Shown here: positions 1 to 6,714 of the stretch, one piece after another | Numbering within the stretch: position 1 is the stretch's first letter | Layout: each line of letters starts with the position of its first letter | Origin: JAWVZS01 sp964507825 | GTDB taxonomy: Archaea; Thermoproteota; Nitrososphaeria; Nitrososphaerales; Nitrosopumilaceae | DNA length: 14,422 bases | NCBI GenBank assembly: GCA_964507825.1 | Contig: CAZDQM010000055.1 | Location: forward strand, 1 to 14,422 | Direction: 5' to 3' | Made by a program: the position numbers and the translations under genes | Notes under the pieces: model-generated | Told to the model about the DNA's origin: nothing | The model's input: the letters and a program-made list of their open reading frames with translations, nothing else | The model's database searches: none

Positions 1-1139
1 CTGGTGTTCTTGGCCTTGGAGAGCGTTTCAGCCACCCCAAAATCTCCTTTGTCAAATCCAAACTGTGTAAACCAAGATATGGCCCATCTGGTGTCGACAT
101 CAAAATCTCCTTCTTGTTCTGCAAGTATCTCATCTAAAGTCTGATTGATAAGAGCCAATGCACCCCTTACAGATATTGCATTTCCATTAACATCCAACAC
201 TTTAGAGTGACGTGTAAATACAGCCATGCCAGGTCCAATAGCAGCTTGAGCCAAGTCTACCGGTGCAATATTTCCTGCCTGCATATGAGCTAGAGAATTA
301 GACAATTCTGATCGTAGAGTGTCAACAAATTCCCTTCGAGTGACAACAGGAGCATCGTTAGATCGTATACGGCAAACTAGAATAATTGATGAAGCTAAAG
401 CATTGGAATCATGTGACCGCAATCGGCCCTGTAGCTCCGTACGTATGGGCCATGTTCCCACGATTTGAAACCCGGCAGAAGTTAATGCAGACAACATTGT
501 TTGCCAACCAGTGGATGCTCTACCCTCCCGTGTCGCTTCTTCCTGTTTGTAAGCATAAAAAATAGAACATGGAAATTCCTGCGACACATGCTTTCGAATT
601 AATACTAACGCATCACTCATTAATTCTTCAAATCGTCTTTCGGGGTTCTGGAATCTAGATGTGGCTACCATTTCCTCTTCTTTTGGCACTAGCATACTGG
701 CAAACAGATCAGAGTGTACCTCATGAAGCAATGGACGAAACCAAACATAGAAAAAGTCGGACAGATCAGCATATCCAATATTGTCATAATAAGGTGGATC
801 TGTAATTATTATTGTACCTTTCTTGTCATATGTAGCCGCATTTGCTTGATATGCTTGGCCTACGTTTGTATTGCTTGGGAGGTTCTCTACTACCTGCGCG
901 ATCCGTTCAGCTTGTGCCACCCGGTCTTGAGAAACTAAGAGGGGATTAATTTCGGCATAATCCAATATCATTGAAAATACCGGCTGTGCAAAAACACTCG
1001 CAGCAGTTTCATGGTCGTTTCGCCATCGTGTAAAACTAGAACAGCTGCGTACATATCTACCTATTGCAAGAGTGATAAACATGTGGACAGAATTAGCGTA
1101 TTTTGTATCAGAGGTATTTGCGATTATTGATGATCTCAT
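1..1139 (-). pseudogene. C-terminal part of DUF1156/COG1743-type adenine DNA methylase, N-terminus lost
   Basis: The minus-strand frame is open from an ATG at 1139 to the left window edge, about 380 codons, so its C-terminus lies outside. It contains the catalytic N6-adenine MTase motif TDPPYYDN (codons near 800), followed by GYADLSDFFYVWFRP, a signature of the DUF1156 (COG1743) methylases. Members are usually around 900 residues, with an N-terminal DUF1156 domain, the SAM-binding motif and a zinc ribbon. Here the similarity starts abruptly near residues KYANSVHMFITLAIGRY, and an in-frame TAA lies at about 1194-1196. The IS remnant ends about 30 bases upstream of the ATG, so insertion probably removed the first half. 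The retained part shows no frameshift. I call it a broken gene; translation of the remaining catalytic half from 1139 cannot be excluded. Confidence 0.75.
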
Positions 1140-1167
1140 AGTTGATATTAGATGGAGTGGACCCCAT

Positions 1168-1204
1168 AAAATGTTACTATTTTCGGCATGATTTTACATA
1201 CGGT
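1168..1204 (-). repeat. IS end, copy 1
   Basis: This 37-base segment starts AAAATGTTACT and ends CATGATTTTACATACGGT. It recurs at 4484-4516 with a 4-base difference in the middle. In both places it lies directly downstream (minus sense) of transposase-like C-terminal sequence, and the flanks on the low-coordinate side are unrelated. That is the expected pattern for the right end of two copies of one IS family. The outer boundary here falls at the truncation point of the methylase. Confidence 0.6.
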
Positions 1205-1212
1205 TTAGTGGA

Positions 1213-1490
1213 TCATTCATTTGTAATATACCATAGTTCGGCAAATTCTGCCGGGGTCGTGAATTTACGAGCGCCGCTATAATGCACCTTCATGCCCTGA
1301 ACACCGCCGTGTCCGTGTTGTTGAGGTACCAGAACGTCTTTTCACAGTCGCACACCGTGCCGTTAAACCATTCCGTGCGGTTGTTTGATGGGTGGTAGTT
1401 GCTGCTTGAGCCGCCTAGATTACCGAGGCGCTTGCTACTGATTCCGGCGTCGGCCTTGTGATAGGTCTTGTTTCCGAATATCTTGCGGGA
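1213..1490 (-). pseudogene. IS transposase C-terminal remnant (DDE type)
   Basis: Read on the minus strand, the segment encodes NNRTEWFNGTVCDCEKTFW, then NNTDTAVFRA followed by a stop. After a one-base shift it continues GMKVHYSGARKFTTPAEFAEL and terminates at 1213. The pattern NN-x2-E-x2-NGT ... DTA ... HY-x3-R ... TPAE is the C-terminal region of IS6/IS240-like archaeal DDE transposases, where the last catalytic Glu sits in the NN..E motif. The N-terminal two thirds are absent because the PIN-domain gene ends immediately upstream. The frameshift and truncation make it non-functional. It probably belongs to the same family as the N-terminal fragment at 5695-5847. Confidence 0.7.
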
Positions 1491-1553
1491 TGCCTTGTTC
1501 TGATTTGTTGTCTGATGTGAGCAGATTGGCGTGATTTTGGACTGATTGTACCG

Positions 1554-2708
1554 TCATGGAGCGATCACCGTATATGCTATAATGCTTCCATCTTGACCCT
1601 TAAAGAATACAATATAGTCATGACCATCTTTTCTGATGCTGACGTCTGCAACTGTTGCTGTACCAACCGCTAGTGATAAAAAGCGATGACTTTGTAGATC
1701 GCCGCATCTTACATCTATGACTGCTTGAATGGCATGCATTGTACATCCTGTGACCACCTCGCCGGCATCAAGCTTGGAAAGGAGCTCATTGGATTGCATA
1801 CTTGGCCGTTCAAATATTGGTGCCTCGATCGGCGGAAACCGACCAAATTCTACATCCATTGAAAGATCCATCACTGGTATTGGCACACGGATTAGCAAAT
1901 ACTTCATAAAGACTGAAACATCTAGTACTGTGTCTAATTGATGCGCGAACGCGACTAGAAGGATCATAACTCCAAGCATGATTGCGGTAATAATGCATTT
2001 GAGAGCCATGGATGCACCATTGCCAACCCTGCATCTTTTTGTACCATGTACTGCAGATGGAGTATCGTGTTGTTTTTTGGATACCTGTGAATTTGTCTTC
2101 GGAGTCTTCATCCTAGCGGTCTTTGAAGATCCATTACATCTTGGAATGCCACCAGTATTTATTATGGACATGTTTGCAGGCGTTATGGAATCGAGTACTA
2201 GCAGATCTGCGTCATCACTGACTAGTACGACCATGCGGTAAGCGGCTAGTGATACCGCATGCGCGTATATCACTCTGTCCCAATGCGCTTTATTTTGTAA
2301 TCTTTCAAGTAGTATGCCGCGCTCCTCTATGCTGATTGATTTGGGATTAATCTTCACCCCTAGCGCCCGCTCTTTTGCAAGCAACCATGCTTGAGCATCA
2401 TGGACTAGAGGATTTGATCTTAGATACCTATGACGTGACACCGCCTCCTCTAACGCACGCTCATCCGCCCTGCTGTTGACCGCGCGCGACAGATACATAT
2501 CTAATGCATCATGTCTATAGTCTTTTTTAAGAAGATGATTGATGGTCTCTTCTAGTACTGGTCTAGGAATCGCGAGATCGGCATTCTCTAGCGTCTGATA
2601 TAATCTTTCACTGTCCTTGTCGTCGTATGATGCCGCCTTTAGAAGGACGTTGGTATCTGGCACTAGCAGCACACCTTCTAACTCTATTGGCGCGCGCCTA
2701 TCGTACAT
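1554..2708 (-). CDS. PIN-domain protein with transmembrane segment
   Basis: The protein has 384 aa from ATG 2708. The frame stays open to a TTG at 2807, but the extension has no PIN similarity. The start at MYDRRAPIEL follows a GGATG-like site, and a TTTTTAT box lies about 35 bases upstream. Residues 13-175 form a PIN (VapC-like) nuclease fold. Visible acidic residues are Asp18 in LLVPDTN, Glu53/54 in VLEET, Asp144 in HWDRVI and Asp165/166/168 in VLVSDDADLL. A basic, low-complexity linker (about 188-232) leads to one hydrophobic helix (about 236-256, ITAIMLGVMILLVAFA), then a C-terminal domain of about 125 residues I do not recognise. By the positive-inside rule the nuclease faces the cytoplasm and the C-terminal domain faces outside. 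No antitoxin-like gene is adjacent, so a classical toxin-antitoxin role is doubtful. Confidence 0.8.
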   Translation of the reverse strand: MYDRRAPIELEGVLLVPDTNVLLKAASYDDKDSERLYQTLENADLAIPRPVLEETINHLLKKDYRHDALDMYLSRAVNSRADERALEEAVSRHRYLRSNPLVHDAQAWLLAKERALGVKINPKSISIEERGILLERLQNKAHWDRVIYAHAVSLAAYRMVVLVSDDADLLVLDSITPANMSIINTGGIPRCNGSSKTARMKTPKTNSQVSKKQHDTPSAVHGTKRCRVGNGASMALKCIITAIMLGVMILLVAFAHQLDTVLDVSVFMKYLLIRVPIPVMDLSMDVEFGRFPPIEAPIFERPSMQSNELLSKLDAGEVVTGCTMHAIQAVIDVRCGDLQSHRFLSLAVGTATVADVSIRKDGHDYIVFFKGQDGSIIAYTVIAP

Positions 2709-2830
2709 TCTACATCCGCTATTTGCCCAACATGGGCTGGATAAAAACACCTCATAATTGACTCTCTCCTTCGTTGCATCCTTGCATGTTTTGCGGGCGC
2801 CGCGCAACGATGCGGTTCCGCCTTGAGACC

Positions 2831-2869
2831 GCGGCTACATGATGACTAGCCTGTTCTAGATATAGCCGC
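2831..2869. repeat. Inverted repeat upstream of the PIN gene
   Basis: GCGGCTA (2831-2837) pairs perfectly with TAGCCGC (2863-2869). Inside are two CTAG tetramers that can pair with each other. The element lies about 120-160 bases upstream of the PIN-gene ATG. It could be an operator, an RNA hairpin or a remnant of an element end. Confidence 0.45.
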
Positions 2870-3277
2870 ATCTGTCTGACATGATCAGGTGTACGGCACC
2901 TGCATTGGACTAGCTGTTGCGCATATGTTCATAGCCTAGTATCATGTAGCGATGCCGTATTGCATCATAATCCTAGTTGTATTCTGGCCTTGCATGTCTT
3001 GTGTTGTGATGATCTGAACTGGGCAGGGTTTGGAATTGGCATGCTGTGATTATTTTATCATTACATGATATGCCATTCAAAAGGCATGATCATACACGAC
3101 TCATATGTGACCATTACTGTGAAAACATGGCATGCTCAAACTTGCCAAACTCACTACCTGTGTGGTTTGGGAGCGCAAGATGCGAAAGCTGGAAACATGC
3201 GTAATCCTACAACTAACTCTGACATTTGGACAAACACCACGCCCTTGCTGTCTGTACTAGTGCTAACTTTACACATC
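2870..3277. other. Gene-poor stretch between the PIN gene and asd
   Basis: I see no convincing gene here. There is a 6-bp hairpin, CAGGTG (2886-2891) with CACCTG (2897-2902) and a 5-base loop. A weaker one, ATGCC/GGCAT, lies around 3069-3087. The asd transcript ends into this stretch without an obvious T-run terminator. A plus-strand reading frame from 3065 has low-complexity composition and runs into the 3' end of asd, so I do not call it. No tRNA-like T-arm was seen. Confidence 0.5.
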
Positions 3278-4366
3278 TCAAATCTTGTCTTTTTTGTACA
3301 GCATTTCTGCAAGTAGCACTGCTCCCTTTGCTGAACCCATCTTCTTATTATGTGAGAACAATACGTACTTGAGCCCGTTTTCAAACAATTCCTCCTTTTC
3401 GACTCTGCCGATCGTGGTAGTCATGCCATCGCCTACAGTCCGCTCCATGCGCGGCTGAGGCCTAGTCGGATCCTCATGAAATGCGTAATAATTTTTGGGC
3501 GCTGACGGTAATCCGTCCACCGACACGCCCTGGTTGTAGTCATGATATGCCTCCTTTGCCTTTTGGGGATCTATATCGTCGCCTGTCTCGACAAACACAG
3601 ACTCGGTATGTCCGTCGATTACGGGTACTCTAGTACATGTGCAGCTTATCCCGATATCTGCATCCTTGATCTTTCCACCGTTGAGCGTTCCAAGTATCTT
3701 TCTAGTCTCCTTTTTTACTTTGTCCTCCTCCTTTGGAATCCATGGTAGTATGTTGTCAGTTATTCCCATTGCAGATACGCCTGTCTTGCCTCCACCGGAT
3801 ATTGCCTGCATCGAGGTCATCATGACACGCTTGACGCCATACTTGTCGAATAATGGTTTAAGCGTTATGGCAAGTCCGGTGGTGGTGCAGTTTGGCAACG
3901 GGGCCACCCATCCCTTCCAGTTGCGGTTCTTGCTCTGCACATCGAGTAGATCGGCCTGCTCGTCATTAATGCCGGGAATCAATATTGGAACATCCTCTTC
4001 GTACCTGTACGCGGAGCTAGTAGATATTACAGGCAACAGGGCAGCCATCTTGGTCTCTATGTCGCGGGCAGCCTGCGACTCTACTGCAGAGAATACCAGA
4101 TCTAGGCTTGATGTGTCAAGCTCGTTTATACTACGCACGGTCATCTGTTTTATATATTCAGGGATCTCGCCGTCCACATCCCATGAAATTATGCCAGACT
4201 CGTTGCGTATGGCATCGATATACTTTTTGCCTGCAGAGCGCTCCGAAGCGGCAATCTGCGTGACCTCGAACCATTCGTGGCCGTCGAGGGATGAAACGAA
4301 TTCCTGCCCTACGGATCCTGTAACGCCAATAATAGCAACACGTTTTTTTTGCCTCGTTGTCATCAT
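3278..4366 (-). CDS. asd: Aspartate-semialdehyde dehydrogenase
   Basis: This enzyme reduces aspartyl phosphate to aspartate semialdehyde with NADPH (EC 1.2.1.11), the branch point to lysine, threonine, methionine and isoleucine; it is cytosolic. The protein has 362 aa from ATG 4366, within the usual archaeal range. The N-terminal Rossmann motif is GVTGSVG (residues 14-20). The catalytic Cys160 is in APLPNCTTTG, and the catalytic region RVPVIDGHTE contains Arg246 and His253. The glycine-rich SGGGKTG (190-196) is also present. I chose ATG 4366 (an adjacent ATG is at 4363) because the upstream extension has no family similarity and a TATA-like box sits 24-25 bases upstream, as for leaderless transcripts. 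It is the only clear core-metabolism gene here and is intact, although IS remnants begin only about 120 bases upstream. Confidence 0.95.
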   Translation of the reverse strand: MMTTRQKKRVAIIGVTGSVGQEFVSSLDGHEWFEVTQIAASERSAGKKYIDAIRNESGIISWDVDGEIPEYIKQMTVRSINELDTSSLDLVFSAVESQAARDIETKMAALLPVISTSSAYRYEEDVPILIPGINDEQADLLDVQSKNRNWKGWVAPLPNCTTTGLAITLKPLFDKYGVKRVMMTSMQAISGGGKTGVSAMGITDNILPWIPKEEDKVKKETRKILGTLNGGKIKDADIGISCTCTRVPVIDGHTESVFVETGDDIDPQKAKEAYHDYNQGVSVDGLPSAPKNYYAFHEDPTRPQPRMERTVGDGMTTTIGRVEKEELFENGLKYVLFSHNKKMGSAKGAVLLAEMLYKKDKI

Positions 4367-4386
4367 ACTTGCTTGCAGATTTATGC

Positions 4387-4394
4387 ATTTTAAT
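4387..4394 (-). promoter_or_regulatory. TATA-like box of asd
   Basis: Minus-strand ATTAAAAT is centred about 25 bases upstream of the asd ATG at 4366. This fits an archaeal leaderless promoter. A second AT-rich candidate (ACATATACAAA, around 4422-4432) lies farther upstream and would give a short leader. Confidence 0.5.
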
Positions 4395-4483
4395 CTTACC
4401 AGTGTGGGTGACGCTGAAATTTGTATATGTAAAATCTTATGAACGATTGCAATCAGGTGGATGCAAAGATTTGCAGTGTACAC

Positions 4484-4516
4484 AAAATGTTACTGTGTCA
4501 TGATTTTACATACGGT
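4484..4516 (-). repeat. IS end, copy 2
   Basis: The segment begins AAAATGTTACT and ends CATGATTTTACATACGGT, matching 1168-1204 apart from the central few bases. Similarity continues weakly to about 4570, where GAATTTACACCAGTACCGGC aligns with the TTCACGACCCCGGCAGAA part of the transposase C-terminus at the first copy. This is therefore another decayed transposase right end. It lies about 118 bases upstream of asd. Confidence 0.6.
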
Positions 4517-4648
4517 CAGGCAGGTCATGTATTTGCCATCTCCTACAGCCGGTACTGGTGTAAATTCGGTTGATGGGCACAAAGTGTGAGAGAACCACGC
4601 GGGTGTGATAGCATCCCTATGGGATACCCGCGCAGTCTCGACTAGTCG

Positions 4649-5125
4649 TCAACCTGAACCGTTTATCAATCTTCGCAAGTTCCTAGCCAGTTCGTCCAAC
4701 CCGAACCAGTCGGGATCTCTTTTCATCATGACTGCGGGTGTCCCTAGTAGCGTTCCGTCGTCAAGGGCAATGCTACGCGGCAGGCAGACGCGCCAGTCAT
4801 CAGTCCTGTTTATCGCGTAGTTTCACTGCTTGGTGTCCTGTACAGCCCACTCGTACATGACCAGCACGTCCGAGTGGTCGTCATACGTGAGCAGAAAATT
4901 CAGTCGATCGGCGTTCCACTTCAACATGTCGCGAAACCTCAAATGATCATCCCTTGTGAACTAGTGCGTGTAGAGCTTGCGCTGATCGGTGGCATAATAG
5001 GACGGGTCGATGAACAGGAACGCCACATCTGGCAATTCGTCGATCACCCTCTCAAAGTCAAAATGTGTGATGGTGACATGTTGAATCTTGGCAGAGCACG
5101 GCAGTATGCTTCCCCCTAGTTTCAT
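4649..5125 (-). pseudogene. Dam-like (D12-class) DNA adenine methylase remnant
   Basis: One minus-strand frame reads from ATG 5125 to TGA 4649, with two internal stops: TAG at 4961-4963 and TGA at 4823-4825. Recognisable pieces are THFDFERVI, then LFIDPSYYATDQRKLY (the family motif is DPPY; Pro to Ser here), then FTRDDHLRFRDMLKW, then FLLTYDDHSDVLVMYEWA. This order (DFE ... DPPYY ... LY ... F..dDH..L ... lLTYDD ... Y.W) is the C-terminal half of Dam/D12-class N6-adenine methyltransferases. The N-terminal FxGGK and SAM-binding part is missing. After the TGA the same frame continues NYAINRTDDW, plausibly the original protein with a lost Trp or Arg codon. It is decayed and overlaps the end of the next methylase remnant. 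Confidence 0.75.
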
Positions 5126-5692
5126 TGGTCTTGATTGATCTGACGCGGTGATCGCCTTCTGGCTTTTTGTTCACCATTAGTGATATTGTAGTGGTCGTCA
5201 GGGCACCGTCAAACACGGTACAGTCAAAGTCAAACGTGATAAAGCTGTCAATTGTAAAGTTCTCCACATGAATCTTTTGAGCGTCTTACCGTAGCCCGTA
5301 TGGAAAAATTCAGACGGCGTGATAAACGCTATCCTTCCACCATCCTTTACGGAGTGCTTTGTCTTGACCATAGCTGCGTGTACATGTTCGTAAGCATGCT
5401 GAACTTTACCCCCAAGTCACACCTTATTTTTGTGATCAAGTTCCTGTCAAAGTTGTGGAAGTTTATGTACGATAGGTTGCATACTAAAAAGCTCACCTTC
5501 TCGACATCTCCTGCCGGCAGGTAGTCTTTATTCTGTATAGTTACACAGTCTGCCTGTTTCTTGTGCCGCGTATTGATCTCAAGGTGGCATGCGTTTACCA
5601 TTGACGGATCCTTATCCATTCTGAATATATTGTAGCACATTTTGCCGTGGTTCCAGCATCTTGTCAATGAAGACCACTGGTCCGCATACTGA
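5058..5692 (-). pseudogene. Frameshifted N6-adenine DNA methylase (Eco57I/type I HsdM-like)
   Basis: Pieces of one protein lie in successive frames. The first is a degraded QYA..GPVVFIDKMLEP (around 5645-5690), resembling the GQYFTP..VV.FM start of such enzymes. In the next frame are DKDPSMVNACHLEIN and VCNLSYINFHNFDR, where NLSY replaces the catalytic NPPY. A second frame gives VKTKHSVKDGGRIAFITPSE then FFHTGYGKTLKRFM. A third gives ENFTIDSFITFDF then DCTVFDGALTTTTISLMVNK. The segment KDGGRIAFITPSEF...YG..L is typical of this class. At least two frameshifts (near 5370 and 5265) plus loss of the catalytic motif mean it is inactive. It is sandwiched between the Dam-like remnant and the transposase fragment, so it was probably part of a restriction-modification cassette brought in with IS elements. 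Confidence 0.72.
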
Positions 5693-5694
5693 TA

Positions 5695-5847
5695 TTACGT
5701 AGATAGTCTACTAGTAGCATGGCAAAGATTGAGGCACATGAACCTTTGCACAACCCTTGGCTTGTTGCGGCGCGTACCATGCCTTACCATATTGTTGGAG
5801 CGGCAGTATTTGCAAAACCGCATGGTATCGTACGATTCAACTGTCAT
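5695..5847 (-). pseudogene. IS transposase N-terminal zinc-finger fragment
   Basis: A 50-aa frame starts at ATG 5847 after a strong AGGAGGTG ribosome-binding site and a TTTATAAT box. It holds FCKYCRSNNMVRHGTRR, then VVQRFMCLNLC. This C-x2-C-x8-H/K-G...Q-R-x-x-C-x-x-C pattern is the N-terminal zinc-binding region of many archaeal and bacterial IS transposases; the last CxxC appears as CLNLC, with one extra residue. The frame stops at 5695, where methylase-like sequence begins. It is therefore a truncated or interrupted element, plausibly the head of the family whose tails are at 1213-1490 and about 4516-4570. Confidence 0.6.
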
Positions 5848-5912
5848 GGGTACACCTCCTACGAATTATAAACGAGAATGAAGAAGATCGCTCAGGGCCT
5901 ATTAAATTCGTC

Positions 5913-6263
5913 ATGGGCGCCGTCACGCCTTGACGTGCGTCCGGCTCGGTGTAGACTAGTGGTACAGACATTGATACCTCGTACGTTGACATGACCAACA
6001 AGGCGGTGGCAGATCACAAGCGGGCGTTGAGTCAGCGGGCATTGGATGACTGAGTTGAATCTTGGAGACTTGCAAATTCTCAGAGTCTGGGAAAGGTTGA
6101 CTTTGATCTTGTGGTGTATTCGTCGGATCATCGGATAATATGCTATGACGGCGAGAATCCCGAACATCGATACCTGCTATGCAACCTTATAAAAAAATAC
6201 TATATTTTCAGCTTTGATAAAGAAATTCGAAGGGATGGTTGGGAGATGGTAGCAAAACAGTAG
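5913..6263 (+). pseudogene. Unidentified decayed gene, three in-frame stops
   Basis: This is the only plus-strand gene-like segment. From ATG 5913 one frame reads to TAG 6261-6263 and is broken only by TGA 5931-5933, TAG 5952-5954 and TGA 6051-6053. The stretches between stops look like protein: TDIDTSYVDMTNKAVADHKR, then KVDFDLVVYSSDHRIICYDG, then NPEHRYLLCNLIKKYYIFSF. No frameshift is needed, and all three stops could come from C-to-T changes in Arg (CGA) or Gln (CAG) codons. I do not recognise the family. Its 3' end overlaps, antisense, the weak minus-strand frame at 6208-6399, so only one of the two may be real there. Confidence 0.35.
6191..6197 (-). terminator. T-run terminator after the RIIA-like operon
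   Basis: The minus strand carries TTTTTTT ten bases after the stop at 6208, preceded by an AT-rich stretch. Such U-runs commonly end archaeal transcripts. It is the first candidate downstream of the operon ending at 6430. Confidence 0.4.
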
Positions 6264-6399
6264 AAATGCTACCATCACCTCTTATGCACAAATGTTCGAT
6301 TCTTTGACTATCATATTGGAAGTTATAGAACTGTATAACCATCTCCATATGGCAAATCCGCATGCATGATCCAATCTGGTTTGGGAGGGTCTGTATCAC
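6208..6399 (-). CDS. Hypothetical 63-aa frame downstream of the zinc protein
   Basis: From GTG 6399 the frame encodes MEMVIQFYNFQYDSQRIEH, then LCIRGDGSISTVLLPSP, then NHPFEFLYQS. It has no good ribosome-binding site. It lies in the same frame as the 94-aa gene upstream and is separated from it by one TGA at 6430-6432, with the frame open in between. It could be a small gene, a separated C-terminal piece of a once longer protein, or chance. It contains a perfect inverted repeat. I do not recognise a family. Confidence 0.3.
   Translation of the reverse strand: MIQTLPNQIGSCMRICHMEMVIQFYNFQYDSQRIEHLCIRGDGSISTVLLPSPNHPFEFLYQS
6245..6276. repeat. Perfect 10-bp inverted repeat
   Basis: GATGGTAGCA (6245-6254) pairs with TGCTACCATC (6267-6276) across a 12-base loop. 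It lies near the ends of two opposed weak frames, about 50 bases from the T-run at 6191-6197. It may act as a bidirectional RNA hairpin, or be an element remnant. Confidence 0.5.
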
Positions 6400-6429
6400 A
6401 TATTCATTTTTGATGTAAAGCCATGATGC

Positions 6430-6714
6430 TCACCTAAGTGACTCTGGATCTGCCGGTGCTGGAACCGAGCGCGTCATATCTGCCCGATGTTTGTGACCAT
6501 CAAAGTCAACATGTATGATGTTGACACCGTGTCTGACACACCACACCTGCATTCCGATCTTTGTAAACCCGACGTTTACACGCTGATATAATGCCGGTGA
6601 TACTCCATCGGGTATATCGCGCATGCACATGCTACAGTGCAGATACTGTATTATGGAGTTCAGATTGGTTTCGGCGACGGGATCTCCGTTGACCGCGCGT
6701 CTATTTCCCACCAT
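6430..6714 (-). CDS. Small CxxC...CxxH zinc-binding protein
   Basis: A 94-aa protein starting at ATG 6714, overlapping the stop of the GHKL gene by 14 bases, so translation is probably coupled. Cys27 and Cys30 (YLHCSMC) and Cys59 and His62 (GMQVWCVRH) make a plausible four-ligand zinc site. Around them lie GVSPALYQRVNVGFTKIG, then NIIHVDFDGHKHRADMTR. From memory, small bacterial hypothetical proteins share this C-x2-C ... G.T..G.QVWC.RH..N..H.DF.G..H pattern; no function is known to me. It is the last gene of the ArdC/GHKL operon. A DNA- or partner-binding accessory role is only a guess. Confidence 0.75.
   Translation of the reverse strand: MVGNRRAVNGDPVAETNLNSIIQYLHCSMCMRDIPDGVSPALYQRVNVGFTKIGMQVWCVRHGVNIIHVDFDGHKHRADMTRSVPAPADPESLR

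Noticed and set aside
714..938. Plus-strand 74-aa frame in the methylase region
   Set aside because: It overlaps the DPPYYDN motif region of the minus-strand methylase and has no independent support.
2839..2879. Possible C/D-box guide RNA (ATGATGA ... CTGA)
   Set aside because: Only outer C and D boxes are present; no internal D'/C' boxes at proper spacing, and the bases are part of the inverted repeat.
3065..3316. Plus-strand 83-aa frame in the gap before asd
   Set aside because: No ribosome-binding site, TATA box not at a leaderless distance, no recognisable domain, and it runs antisense into the asd 3' end.
3639..4442. Long plus-strand open frame antisense to asd
   Set aside because: It is the mirror frame of a clearly identified enzyme with catalytic motifs, and its own translation shows no domain.
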